From Impatiens glandulifera (Eukaryota > Streptophyta > Magnoliopsida > Ericales > Balsaminaceae), in the NCBI RefSeq assembly GCF_907164915.1, contig NC_061863.1:40459382-40523381 (forward strand): a DNA stretch of 64,000 nt. Reading direction: 5' to 3'. Positions 21,801 to 33,321 of the stretch are shown in pieces; position 1 is the stretch's first letter; the number at the start of each line of letters is the position of its first letter. The translations under genes and the position numbers were made by a program. Below the pieces are notes generated by a model. The model made no database searches. It saw only the letters and a program-made list of their open reading frames with translations, and was not told the DNA's origin.

Positions 21801-23350
21801 GAATGTTTTTGGGAGGGACAAAATCGAAGGTTTATTTGAAAACCTTCGGTTTTGACCCTTCTCAACACTTAGAAATTTTTATACTTTTTTTTAATCAATG
21901 GACAAAACCAAAGGTTTATTTGAAAACCTTCGGTTTTGACCCTTCCCAACACTTAGAATTTTTTCTGTTTTTTTTAATCAATGGACAAAACCGAAGGTTT
22001 ATTTAAAAACCTTCGGTTTTGACCCTTCCCAACACTTAGAATTTTTTCTTCTTTTTTTAATCAATGGACAAAACCGAAGATTTATTTGAAAACCTTCGGT
22101 TTTGACCCTTCCCAACACTTAGAATTTTTTTTGCTTTTTTTAATCAATGGACAAAACCGAAGGTTTATTTGAAAACCTTCGGTTTTGACCCTTCCCAACA
22201 CTTAGAATTTTTTTTTGCTTTTTTTAATCAATGGACAAAACCGAAAGTTTATTTGAAAACCTTCGGTTTTGACCCTTCCCAACACTTAGAATTTTTTCTG
22301 CTTTTTTTAATCAATGGACAAAACCGAAGGTTTATTTGAAAACCTTCGGTTTTGACCCTTCCCAACACTTAGAATTTTTACTTCTTTTTTTAATCAATGG
22401 ACAAAACCGAAGATTTATTTGAAAACCTTCGGTTTTGACCCTTCCCAACACTTAGATTTTTTTTTGCTTTTTTTAATCAATGGACAAAACCGAAGGTTTA
22501 TTTGAAAACCTTCGGTTTTGACCCTTCCCAACACTTAGAATTTTTTTTGCTTTTTTTAATCAATGGACAAAACCGAAAGTTTATTTGAAAACCTTCGGTT
22601 TTGACCCTTCCCAACACTTAGAATTTTTTCTGCTTTTTTTAATCAATGGACAAAACCGAAGGTTTATTTGAAAACCTTCGGTTTTGACCCTTCCCAACAC
22701 TTAGAATTTTTTCTACTTTTTTTAATCAATGGACAAAACCGAAGGTTTATTTGAAAACCTTCGGTTTTGACCCTTCCCAATAGTTAGAATTTTTTCTGCT
22801 TTTTTTAATCAATGGACAAAACCGAAGGTTTATTTGAAAACCTTCGGTTTTGACCCTTCCCAACACTTAGAATTTTTTCTGCTTTTTTTAATCAATGGAC
22901 AAAACCGAAGGTTTATTTGAAAACCTTTGGTTTTGACCTTTCCCAACACTTAGAATTTTTTCTGCATTTTTAATCAATGGACAAAACCGAAGGTTTATTT
23001 GAAAACCTTCGGTTTTGACTCTTCCCAACACTTAGAATTTTTTCTGCTTTTTTTAAACAATGGACAAAACTGAATGTTTATTTGAAAACCTTCGGCTTTG
23101 ACCCTTCCCAACACTTAGAATTTTTTCTGCTTTTTTTAATCAATGGACAAAACCGAAGGTTTATTTGAAAACGTTCGGTTTTGATCCATCCCCAACACTT
23201 AGAAAATTTTCAGCTTTTTAATCAATGGACAAAACCGAAGGTTTATTTGAAAACCTTTGGTTTTGACCTTTCCCAACACTTAGAATTTTTTCTGCTGTTT
23301 TTAATCAATGGACAAAACCGAAAGTTTTCAAATAAACCTTAGGTTTTGAC
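21801..23350. repeat. 83-bp hairpin satellite array, about 18 units (copy 2)
   Basis: Same unit as in copy 1, read in the opposite direction (TTTAATCAATGGACAAAACC then the CCGAAGG...CCTTCGG hairpin, then GACCCTTCCCAACACTTAG). I count 18 spacer words. No MITE interrupts it. The segment with ATTTTTATACTTTTTTT, present twice in copies 1 and 3, occurs once here. Confidence 0.85.
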
Positions 23351-23607
23351 CTTTCGGATTTTTTTAAAAACCAAAGGTTTATTTGATAACTTTCGAAATT
23401 ACCCCTCTTTTTTTTTGTTAAAAATATACCATGTTCTATAATTTTATCAAATAAAGGCAATCTAATAATTAAATGAAAAGAAACCTAAATAACATTAATA
23501 AACCAAAACCAAAAGATAATAATAATTCATAATTATGAAAGAAAAATACACAAAAATGTAATCATTCGTACGGAAAAGATAATACATAATTAATCAAACA
23601 ATATAAT

Positions 23608-23844
23608 CTAGAAATTATTAGATGTGGGGGGAGGAGGGAGTGGTTGATTCTGCCTCATCAACAATTCAAGTTGCTGTTCGAGATTCTCCAATTTTTGCGC
23701 CATTTCTGCCTTGTCCGCTTTAATTTCAGTAAGCATTTGGTCTGCATCCCTCAATTGGATTTGCTCCAATTCCAGCATCATTTTTCTCACATCTTCCTCA
23801 CGTGCCGGGACAGTTTCTCTGGTGTACGCCGAATACTCATCCAT
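23608..23844 (-). CDS. Coiled-coil ORF, possible CACTA protein C-terminus (copy 2)
   Basis: An open frame of 78 residues starts MDEYSAYTRETVPAREED, continues through a strongly charged coiled coil (MMLELEQIQL, LENLEQQLELLMRQNQ) and ends PLPPPPTSNNF before the stop. In copy 1 the frame is broken by a one-base deletion. The sequence just before the ATG could be an intron, so this may be a terminal exon. Assignment to a CACTA Ptta protein is inference from neighbourhood and coiled-coil style. Confidence 0.45.
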   Translation of the reverse strand: MDEYSAYTRETVPAREEDVRKMMLELEQIQLRDADQMLTEIKADKAEMAQKLENLEQQLELLMRQNQPLPPPPTSNNF

Positions 23845-24192
23845 GACTCACCCATCCTAAATGCATTTCATATATATATTACTCAAACAAAATTACCGTA
23901 ATCCAAATCTGATATAACTTAAATCAAACACAATAACCAAAATATATCATTCATTTAACAAAATCTAACAAAATCATATATATTTAACAAACTAACGTAA
24001 ATCTAATCTAAACAATAACAAATCTAAATCAAACTGCCAAACAAATAATCTAAACTAACGGCCTAAATCTAGATAATATAAACAAATCTAACTTAATGAG
24101 TAAGTGTATTTCCATGACAGGTAAGCGGTCTTCTCATGGGTGGGTTTGGGGGTTTACATGAAGGATAGGGATCCTGGGCGAGGAAATCTTCG

Positions 24193-24513
24193 CTACCTTC
24201 GCTTCTCACCCTTCCTTCTCACATGGGCCCACTCCTGATTACCAAATTCACTCTTTCCCACTGACACTATATTGGATTCAGCGACTGTGAAGTGGAAATC
24301 GAAACTAGAATTATCAAAATCAATGGAACAAGACTCTTTGGTACCAAATCTTTGATGGTTATAAGTCTGTAAGTTTGTCCCTGATATACCAACTTCATTC
24401 GAAACCTGATTGGATGCTTTAGGAATGGGAACAATCTTGTTCTTCTCGATTCTGATAAAAAAATATAGTAGAACAGTTTCCTCCACAGCAGAGTTGTTGT
24501 TCATTTCTGACAT
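24193..24513 (-). CDS. Hypothetical 106-residue ORF (copy 2)
   Basis: Same open frame as 1753-2073, with a substitution of Phe for Leu in the middle. No domain recognised. It overlaps the carrier remnant on the opposite strand only upstream of the recognisable carrier exon. Confidence 0.25.
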   Translation of the reverse strand: MSEMNNNSAVEETVLLYFFIRIEKNKIVPIPKASNQVSNEVGISGTNLQTYNHQRFGTKESCSIDFDNSSFDFHFTVAESNIVSVGKSEFGNQEWAHVRRKGEKRR

Positions 24514-24610
24514 TCATGACATCCTTTCGAGGCAACTTCAACAATTCAAAGCAACTAGTGCACAACATAAATGGGGCACCACCAGCTATAGGCTTATAGA
24601 CCAAAAAAAT

Positions 24611-25653
24611 GCACCTTTGAAGCGTCTAAAGATTCTTCTCCAGGTAAAAAAAATGCGTATCAAGTTTTCCTTGGCTTCCTCGAGTTAACTAGCTAGCATG
24701 CAAAGGTTCACGATTCATCTTCCAACTATTTTATTTCTCGAGATTATTTATGGTTGGAGTTATGGATATAGTGAAACATTTTAGACAAATGAAACATTCA
24801 AAGCAATATAATAATAGACATGTTTGATGCATATATAGACATTCAGAACAATATTACATAATGAAACATTGTATTTCCTTTTACTCTGTCATCTGAGCTG
24901 CTGTCTGCAATTGCAGAAAGATAGGGTGTTTTGTAGTCTTTTTCATGTAGTAGAGTAGTTTATGTTTTGTATTGGAAAATTTTGCAGGTTCAGAATCTTC
25001 ATAGTATAAAATACAATGGAACAATTCAAGGTTTGAAATATATATATGGAGAACTGAGGGTTTTCGTGGACTATTCAATTAGGCAATGGCACTAATTGTG
25101 CCCGCATAGTCCCCAACTCAGCAGTCAAGTTCTTTAGCTATGAGGAAGCATCTAAGTATGTTGCCTCTCTTTGGTTCATCTTCAATTTATATACCCCTTT
25201 TATATGCAATAATTTGAACTAGATTTCTTCATGTTATATGATCTTAAGCTCCTAGAAGATTTTATAGTTTATTTATTTTGGAACATATTAAACTATTCTC
25301 TTCAAGTGGCAAGTGATGTCATTTATGAATCTCTAAAGGACTGGTTGATCAAAGCTAGACCATTCGGACTAGTTGAGGAGTCTGAGTTGAGCGTCACAAC
25401 AAAGCTTGCATGTGGAGCAGCTGCTGGTACGGTTGGCCAGACCTATGCTTATCCTCTAGATGTCATCCGAAGAAGGATGCAGATGGTCGGTTGGAAAGGG
25501 GCTGCATCAGTCGTGACAGGCGGGGATGGAATGGAAAAAGTTGCACCATTGGAATATAAGGGTATGATTGATGCTTTCCGAAAGACAGTTAGTTCAATAC
25601 GAGGGCATTGGTGCTTTATACAAAGGATTGGTTCCCAATTCTGTTAAGGTCAG
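24611..25653 (+). pseudogene. ADNT1-like mitochondrial carrier pseudogene (copy 2)
   Basis: Exon pieces at 24611-24643 (APLKRLKILLQ, then GTAAAA donor), 24988-25155 (acceptor TTTGCAG; VQNPHSIKYNGTIQG in spirit, with two frame changes before NGTNCARIVPNS) and 25306-25653 (CGAAAGTVGQTYAYPLD, VIRRRMQMVGW). The frame is lost again near 25597 in the last piece. The middle exons of the six-helix carrier are absent, as in the other copies, so the gene decayed before the segment was duplicated. Confidence 0.8.
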
Positions 25654-25938
25654 GTTTAAATAATGAATGTAATATTCACTTCTATCTCAAATAAATACAA
25701 CTTAAATAAATAATTATCTTCAAACACAGATGAGCTGGATTCCCTAAATAATGATATATGATTTGAAGTAGGTAACAGATTGTTTTAAATACAACTATTG
25801 CAACTTTCAAATAATTGAGGATAAAAGAATTTTCACTTATAAAGAAACAACTGCCCTTTAGTACAACATGGTCAATTAGCTTCAAATACAGAGATTCACG
25901 GTGATCACAAAACATTAAAAAAAGAAAGAAACAGGGAA

Positions 25939-28120
25939 CTAATCTTCTTCTTCATCGTTGGCTGACTGCTTCTGCTTTTTCCATTTGTACGCAGCTTCGA
26001 GAATCTTCAGAGTTGGTGCTTGTGTTTCTTCTGGGAACAAGTAGTCAATGTATTCTTCGTATCTGTTCATTTTTAAACCAATATTATTCCTCATATCTTC
26101 TACCGAGAACAAGCAAAAACAAAACAAAACAAAAACATACCCTTCGAGACCATCCTCCGCTCCTATCTGCCGTCTCCTCTTTAGTTTCTTGGGCATCTTC
26201 GAACGGACTAAACTCTCATCGCCCAAATCTCCAAATTTGCGTTCAACAACCAACCACTTCTCCAACAGCATAGCTCTCTCTTCTTTCAGTTCCGGGGCTG
26301 AGGTTCTAAAATGGTTTATGGCTCTCTCAAATATTCCTGAAAATTCCAAGGGAAGATATATAAATATAAACCAACAAAACACACAATTCAGCATTGGTTG
26401 GTTGGTTTGTTTGTTTGTTGCTTACCTCTCCTCCGTTCAAGGCATTTGGCTGAGTCCAGGTTTTCCACAGCAGAAATTCAAACCTTAACATGTTTTGTTC
26501 TATCCAAAAGCCTCTCGTACAGTTCTCTAGCTCTTTGAAATTCTGCTTGTGATATTTCATAGTCAATGTATTTCTGCATACAAGTGATACACGAAATTAG
26601 TATATTATACTATATATATATGACTTTCAAGTTTCAAAAAAGAAAAAAGAATTTACCTTCCATAGAGCTTCAGGCATATCGAGAGCTGGTTGAGCAATTG
26701 CAAGCTCAAAGATAGCTCTAGCCCTCTCGGTTTCAATTAGGTCTTTCTCTAGCTCTGCATACTTTATCCAACCGTAGCAATTCTCGGGGGACCATTCCAA
26801 ATACTTTTCATATAGCTTTCGACATCGATCAATGTTTCCAAGGTTTAGTTCTATCTCGATGTACTTGTTGAATATCTGTTTCCGGGAAAATGCAAATTCA
26901 TATCAAAATTCTAAGCTCCTAAATGCATGGGTTATCCCACCCCAATCACTTTAACAATCAACCAACCAAGCTAAGTATGTTTTATAAATGATACAAATCA
27001 AATGGATGCTTACTCACTTTATGTTTCGGGCATCTTCCAATGGCGTTTCCAAGGATTTGTCTGGCAGCTTTCAGGTTGAGTTGCCTTATTTCAAACTTAG
27101 CAGCCATTAACCAAATTTTAGAAAACGAAAACTTTGCATGTGGAATTAAATTAAGAGAAATGATTAGGTGAGGGAATTTGGTGAGAGAATGACTTGACAT
27201 AATTTTATTCGCTGAAAAAATCAAATAATTTCTCTATTTTCTCTCTTTCCTCTCACTTTTACATTTCCAACCAATGAAGGTGATTCCAAGTCATTCTCTC
27301 ACCAAATTCCCTTTCTCTATCACTCCTCTTAATAAAATTCCCTTAAAAGAATTTAGAACAATTCTAAGCATAAGCCCAAAGTAAAACTTACCTGTATACA
27401 TCTCTAGTCCGGCTCATATCTTGTGCATTAAGTTCTTCAAATAAAGCATAGTTAATCCTGAATTAGAAATTAAGAAATCAAAACAAAACAAAACAAAACA
27501 GATAAGAAAATATGAACTGGAATATGATGGAGTTTCATGTTTCATTCATACCACAAATATATATAACGCTTCCAATATCGCTTCTCTTCAGCTGGAGGAA
27601 CGTTGGCGACAGATCTCTCGTAAACCTCGCGAATTCGATCTTTGTTTCCTGCGCTTTCTTCCAACTTAATGTAATCAAACCACGTGTCGTACTTCATTGG
27701 GTTCTTCCTCACTTCATCCTCGTACTGAAACCTTCTCTTCTTCGCAACAATGGCATCCTCTATACCATCCTTATCACCGTATTGCTTCTCAAAAGATACA
27801 AATTTTCTATACGGGTCTTCTGCACGCCCTTTTGGGATGTGATCCTTCTGCGATTCCTCCCATTGAGCGTACTTGATCCAAACGCTGTCGTTCAATCGGA
27901 CGCGGCGGATTTGTCGAATTTCAAGCTCTTGCCTTTCTCGTGCTTCACGGAGAATCTGCTCCGCAGTGATCTGAATCGCGGCAGGAGTCTTATTCTTCAC
28001 ATGGGTGGGACGAGGAAGCTTAACTTCAGTGTCCTTCTTAGTAAGAAAACCTAAGGAAGGGTCTGATTCCTTGTTATTCCCTCCCATCTTCTTCGTTGAC
28101 TCAAAATTTAGCCCATGCAT
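25939..28120 (-). pseudogene. Crooked-neck/Clf1-like splicing factor, damaged copy 2
   Basis: Exon order on the minus strand: 27552-28120, 27392-27457, about 27018-27154, 26657-26875, 26426-26573, 26141-26336 and 25939-26062. Motifs include [37 protein letters not shown] and [16 protein letters not shown] repeats between EESQKD and HIPKGRAED are missing (junction near 27841), as in copy 3. This copy is further damaged: a 45-bp in-frame loss in exon 1; a 38-bp loss that removes the acceptor and first codons of exon 3 at the edge of a MITE; and a net 21-bp loss in exon 5 that leaves TGA after KV. It cannot make the full truncated protein that copy 3 could. Confidence 0.85.
27155..27328. mobile_element. 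MULE-type MITE in intron 2 (copy 2)
   Basis: Terminal inverted repeats GAGAAATGATTAGGTGAGGG and, inward from the right, GAGGAGTGATAGAGAAAGGG, both followed by AATTTGGTGAGAGAATGACT. The right target duplication TTAATAAAA is present. The left one, intact in copy 3, is lost in a deletion that ends exactly at the MITE edge. Confidence 0.8.
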
Positions 28121-28499
28121 GTCAAGAACTATAGATTGATAATTAGAAAGTGAAAAATAACAATTTAGAATACCAAAAATATAACTTTCTCTTTATAATT
28201 CTATCTTTATCTTTATTTATAGACTAACAAAAGATATAACTATTTCTATTTCAACCCTCATCAATTTTGGAAATAGAATCCCCGTCTTTGGAAATAGCAT
28301 CCTCATCTTTGGAAATAGAATCCTCGTTATTCTGAATATTAGATTATTATAAGGGAAATAATATATTATGTTATTATATATTATATTATATTATTCTAAA
28401 TTATTATTAATTAAATATATATTTATTATGGGATATATATTTATATAATTAATAATAATTTAAAATTATAATGTTATTTCTCTTAAATATATAGAAAAT

Positions 28500-29190
28500 A
28501 TCATACCGCAATATATCAAAAATATTGACTTTTAAGGTATACCGAAAAAAGGTAAGGTATGATACCGATACCGTAATTATTAGTACGGTAAATGTATGAG
28601 ATTTTTATAATTTTGATATATCGAAATATACCGAAATACCGAAATAGTATTTATAAGTTAAAAGATAATATATATATATATATAATATTTATAAGGAAAT
28701 AATTAAATAGATTTATATTAAGTTAATTATAGAAATATAATTTTTGAAATATTATTCAATATATACGATCTATATCTTACTGATGAGATTGATTTTTTTA
28801 AGTTAATATGGTTTGTAGGTATTAAAGGTATAATACCGTTACTGTACCGAAATTAAGGTATACCGAAAGTAAGGTAAGGTAAGGTAAATGTATGAATTTT
28901 TTATATACCGAAATTAAGGTATATCGAAATAGAGAAATGATTAGGTGAGGGAATTTGGTGAAGGAATGACTTGACATAATCTTATTCGCTGAAAAAATCA
29001 AATAATTTTTCTCTTTTCTCTCTTTCCTCCAAGTTATTCCCTCACCAAATTCCCTTTCTCTATCACTCCTCATCGAAATAAGGTATACAAAAATCTAAGG
29101 TAAGGTAAAAGTATGCACTTTTTGCATACCGAAATTTTAGGTAAGGTATAAGGTATGGATAAAACATTAAGATATACCGTAACAACTCAC
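28500..29190. mobile_element. Decayed transposon with GGTATACCGAAA repeats (copy 2)
   Basis: Both ends are rich in AAGGTATACCGAAAT and GGTAAGGTA motifs in opposite arrangement, with an AT-rich core. This resembles the subterminal region of a small hAT-like element. No ORF. Copy 3 has the same element at about 61010-61535 without the internal MITE. Confidence 0.5.
28932..29071. mobile_element. Second MULE-type MITE, copy-2 specific
   Basis: A 140-bp relative of the intron MITE (ends GAGAAATGATTAGG and TATCACTCCTC) flanked by a perfect 9-bp target duplication ATCGAAATA (28923-28931 and 29072-29080). Copy 3 shows the uninterrupted site. Nine-bp duplications fit Mutator-like elements. Confidence 0.85.
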
Positions 29191-29396
29191 TCCTAAATAT
29201 ATATATAATAATTTAATTCATAATTTTTTTTAAAATTTTCAATCACAATATATATTTAATTAATAATAATTTAAAATTTTATGTTATAATTTTTATATAA
29301 CTTATAAATAATATTAATGTAATATAGATTTAATTAATAATATATTTTTTAAAATTATTATATTTCTTTATAAAAAATATATATAATAATTTAATG

Positions 29397-29681
29397 CAAA
29401 TATAGATTATAATGTTTTTTAAAAATTATTCTAAAAAAAATTATTTATAAAATAACTAATACAAATTATAAAATATAAAAATAAATAATTAAATTATTAC
29501 CAGTTTACCGGTTAAACCATTAGAAAAATAGGAAAACCGAAAACCGAACCGTTTAACCGGTAAAAAACCGATTAACTAGAACCGATAGAACCGGTTAACC
29601 AATAAACCGTTAAAATGAAACCGGTTAACTATCGGTTCGATTGGGTTACCGGTTTTCCGGTTTTTTTGCATAGCCCTACAT
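29397..29681. mobile_element. hAT-like insertion with ACCGGTT motifs, copy-2 specific
   Basis: About 285 bp absent from copy 3. The right end reads TTTTGCATAGCCCTA, i.e. TAGGGCTATGCAAAA inward, behind which are dense AACCGGTTAACC/ACCGGTTTTCC motifs. The left end is AT-rich and no matching TIR is clear. It is probably a truncated hAT-like element. Confidence 0.5.
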
Positions 29682-29766
29682 ATATATATATAATTATGGT
29701 TAAAAAATAAATCATTCATATAATTAAGGTAATTTTTCCTAATTTATCTTAATTATTTTATCTTTC

Positions 29767-29768
<2 letters not shown>

Positions 29769-29839
<71 letters not shown>
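29769..29839. repeat. (TA)n microsatellite
   Basis: About 35 TA dinucleotides. Copy 3 has a shorter TA tract at a neighbouring position (61897-61944). Confidence 0.9.
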
Positions 29840-29841
<2 letters not shown>

Positions 29842-30109
29842 TTGTTCAATCCCAACAAATAAGAACGAAAGCCATATATATATATATAGATATACAAAAA
29901 TGTATTTGATCAGAAATAGTTTAAATTATGAATGTATTCATTATTATTGAATCATCTATCTAACCTCCATCAAACAAAACCATTCTTATCAAAACCAGAC
30001 CAATCTTAGTGAAGAAAAGTTTAGCATAAAACACAAACAACAAGAAGATAATTATAAAAAAACAACAACAAGTAGATAATTTAAGGCAGAAAAAAGCTTC
30101 AAACAAAAG

Positions 30110-30885
30110 AGACTATCACAAAGATAATTTTTTTTATATATATAAAAATGTCACTTATGTAAAACTATAGAACAATGGATACCTGAAAAATGTTTAAGAA
30201 AGAACATCCTCAACACAACAACTACGAATGCAACCCAACACAACAATTATGAATTCATCTTAAATCTAATCGTCAAACAATAATAGTCAAAACTTATGTT
30301 ATACAACAAATTAATCAAGATCTAGACCAAACAAAAAGGAGAGAATGAGATATTGATTCGGAGAGATTGAAAGAGATACTTGTATGTGATGCCTCTGAGA
30401 TTGAGTTTATGATCCGAAATGAAGAGAGAAAGGGGAGATTGATTATGGAATTTGATCGACTTCAGAAAGGGATCAGTTTCAATAAGGGACGGTAGTAGAG
30501 AGAAGGTTTCGAAAAGAGGAAAGAAGAGAAGAAAGAAGTTGCTCTTGGGTTTGCTAATTAATTGGGAAATTGTGATTGGTATAATAACTAATTGGAACTA
30601 TGACTTCATTAATACCGATTAGTATTAAAACCAATCGATACTATGACTTAATAAACGCGGACAAAATTGTCGCCCATTTTTCTAGAGATATTTTGGGCTA
30701 TACCAATTGGTATTATAACCAAATGGTATTTTTAATGGTCTTTTACCGATTAAATGTAACACCAATCGATATTATTAGAATAATACCGATTGATTATAAT
30801 ACCAATCATTATTATTCTAATATTACAGATTGATGTTACAACTAATCGATGGAGATGATCGTCATTTACATTTTCTTTACTAGTG
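30110..30885. mobile_element. CACTA-type terminus (copy 2)
   Basis: Inverted counterpart of 12622-13425. The end reads CTTTACTAGTG at 30885, with the subterminal CGATTGGT/ACCAATCG palindromes at about 30570-30850 and a pyrimidine-rich UTR-like stretch (as GA-rich) at 30320-30545. A 20-bp stretch around 30117 present in copies 1 and 3 is missing. Confidence 0.7.
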
Positions 30886-31610
30886 TTACGACTTATGAAA
30901 TTAGGAAAGAAAATATTTTATGTGTTCAAACGTATTTTAGAGATTTTATTCTTAATTTTGTGCTTGGTTACACGTAAAAAAGGGGCTACCACACAATGAC
31001 TCACTTGTCTGTCACATTACAGTTTTTATTTTAAATTTTTTGTGATTTAAAATAATATTATTCTACACCTTTGTAAGTACTAAAAATCTACACTCCAATT
31101 TATAATATTCAAATAATTATTTTTAAATAAATAAGATCAAAATAATTAACTCCGTGGCTAAAAACTTATTTAAAACAATTAATAGAATTAATTAATGTGT
31201 TAATTAATCAGATTAATTAAGGATTAAGGCCAAAATAAAAAAATAAAACTATTTGAGATAAATATTGTACACATAATGACTCAAAATAATTTTAGAAAAA
31301 TTAAAAGACAAAAATAAATTATTTTGATAAATTGTTGTATCCATTTCATCTAAAATTTTTTTTATTTAAATTTAAAAATATATATAAAATAAAAAATTGG
31401 TAAAATATTTTCCATATTTATTTTAATATTTTGTGTATATATAAAAAGATCAAATTTAAAGCCAAAATGGTGAAAAAAAATCAATTTCAAACAAACCCTT
31501 AAGGTTTTAAAACAAAAATAAATTTCTAATACGGTGTAGCCGAAACCGGGAGAAGAAGCTACAGTCTCAACCGCGCGCGTTGGATCAGCACTGGATTCTC
31601 ATTGAATGCT
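30886..31610. other. AT-rich spacer, no gene
   Basis: Counterpart of 11890-12621. Contains TTAATTAA-rich sequence and nothing I can call. A GC-richer stretch (CCGCGCGCG) begins at about 31570. Confidence 0.4.
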
Positions 31611-31970
31611 CTAGGTGCTTCCATCCAGCCCGCCGCAGCTGAAGATGCGTGCATTCGGGATAAACATGATGAGGAGACAATCGTTAGCTGGATCGCTAAC
31701 GGACCGCCCAAATACCAACGACGTTAAAAAGGAACACCAAAACACGCCTAAAACAATGTTGTTTTTGCCTCCGGTCGTCTTCATCATCGCGACACAACGA
31801 AGATAAGAATGAACAGTCGTGTTAATTTTAGATTTTTGGAACTCCTTCGTTGGTCTATAAAACACGCATTGTTGTTTATGGTGTTTTATGGTTGTGAATT
31901 TATCCTTATATAGTTTATAAACTATTTGGATATGATAGAACCGATCAATCGATTTAAATAACAAAAACAC
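31611..31970 (-). CDS. Hypothetical ORF in a segment missing from copy 1 (copy 2)
   Basis: A minus-strand frame of 119 codons includes MMKTTGGKNNIVLGVFWCSF and ends GGLDGST. The same C-terminal frame is open in copy 3 (63661-63915). A shorter plus-strand frame overlaps it. No family recognised. It looks like a first exon or a transposon-derived piece; coding status is uncertain. Confidence 0.25.
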   Translation of the reverse strand: MFLLFKSIDRFYHIQIVYKLYKDKFTTIKHHKQQCVFYRPTKEFQKSKINTTVHSYLRCVAMMKTTGGKNNIVLGVFWCSFLTSLVFGRSVSDPANDCLLIMFIPNARIFSCGGLDGST

Positions 31971-32429
31971 AAATTTGAATTTGAAAAAAAACGGGTTTGT
32001 TGTTCTTGGGTTAATTCGATCGAATCACAGATCAGAAAGCTTTCCAACATGATTTTAATGATGTTGGACAACTATTTGGATCATGTTTGACAATCCCGAT
32101 CATGTTTGATCAAAATAAAAATTTTCCAAAATAAATGAAAATTTTGAGTTCTTGATTTGTTCAAAACGAACCGTCAGTGTTCTTATTTAAGTATCAGTCA
32201 AGTATATCTAGTATAAGGAATATATTGTATAGCTCCTTGCACTTCAAGATAGCCTTAAAATCAAAAACCCGATTTTTGATCATAACTGTTTTGAACAAAT
32301 AAATCATCATCCAAGACGATCCATACCTTGAGATGATGATCAACATGTTCATGGGAGATTTGTGAAGCTACCCAAACTCTTAGATCAAAGAATTATAACT
32401 AAAAAAATAATTTAAAAAATCTACAATTC

Positions 32430-32840
32430 TTGAGGACAGAGGCTTGTTAGCCTAGGACCGAGAGATCTGACCGAGGATCCTTGGTCCGGACCAAAACCAA
32501 TGATCGATAAAAATAATCTAGGACCAATGTTCTTTAGTTAGGACCTAGACTTAGGATCGATGTTCTTGAGCTAGGACCGAAAAATCTGACCGAAGATTCA
32601 GACCTAGGTTCGAGAGGTCTGACTTGGGACCGTGACTCCTAGGACTAACGACTGAGAAATCCAAACCTAGGACCAAGACTCCTAAGACCTAGGACCGAGA
32701 GGTCTAACCCTAAGACCGAGGATCTCAGACCCAGAACTGAGACTCCCGAGACCAAGGATCGAGGAACTTAGCTTAGAGCTAGCCCCGGACCGAGAGGTTT
32801 ATACACCTCGACCGAGAAACCTAGCCCTAGGCTAGTCCAA
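32430..32840. repeat. Imperfect GGACCGAGA-type repeats
   Basis: Repeated words CCTAGGACCGAGAGGTCT, GGACCGAGA, GACCGAGGATC recur irregularly every 30-60 bp. Copy 1 retains only the right part (11755-11870). Confidence 0.5.
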
Positions 32841-32880
32841 GACCAATAGTATTATTAACTTTTATATATATATATATATA

Positions 32881-33065
32881 AGAGTAATGATACATACAGC
32901 ACCCTTATACAGCACCTTTACACAGCACCTATCTCATTGGAAAAGAAAGAAAAAATATATCTTAAAAAAATAAAAGAGAGAGAAAAATATTTTCTCTTTC
33001 TTTCTAAATGAGATAGGTACTATTCGAAAGTACTGTATAAGGGTGTTGTATATATATATTACTCT
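32881..33065. mobile_element. Foldback MITE (copy 2)
   Basis: Inverted counterpart of 11538-11724. Starts AGAGTAATGATACATACAGC and ends ATTACTCT, with long complementary arms. Confidence 0.65.
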
Positions 33066-33321
33066 CTATATATATTCTAAGAAGTAGTTTAAGTCTAATA
33101 AAGGTTTATTTATTATAAATAAAGGTTTATTTATTATAAATAAACCCTGGCGTAGTGGTCGAGAACGTGGACGCTAGGTACACCCTATAGGAGACAAACC
33201 ATACTCCAGGGACAAAGATACATTCCTATTTGTTTCTTCAATCCTTATAGGTTCCTAAACTTATATTAGGTACAAATTATATCAAAAACTTTATAATAAA
33301 TGTTATTTAACCCCCAACAAA

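Noticed and set aside
23608..23844. Standalone coiled-coil gene
   Set aside because: Kept only as a possible terminal exon of a CACTA protein; no promoter or other exon seen, and its order relative to the transposase exons is reversed.
33120..33240. Possible SINE: TGGCGTAGTGGTCGAGAACG resembles a Pol III A box
   Set aside because: The A-box match is good, but no clear B box at the right distance and no poly-A or T-rich tail with target duplications.
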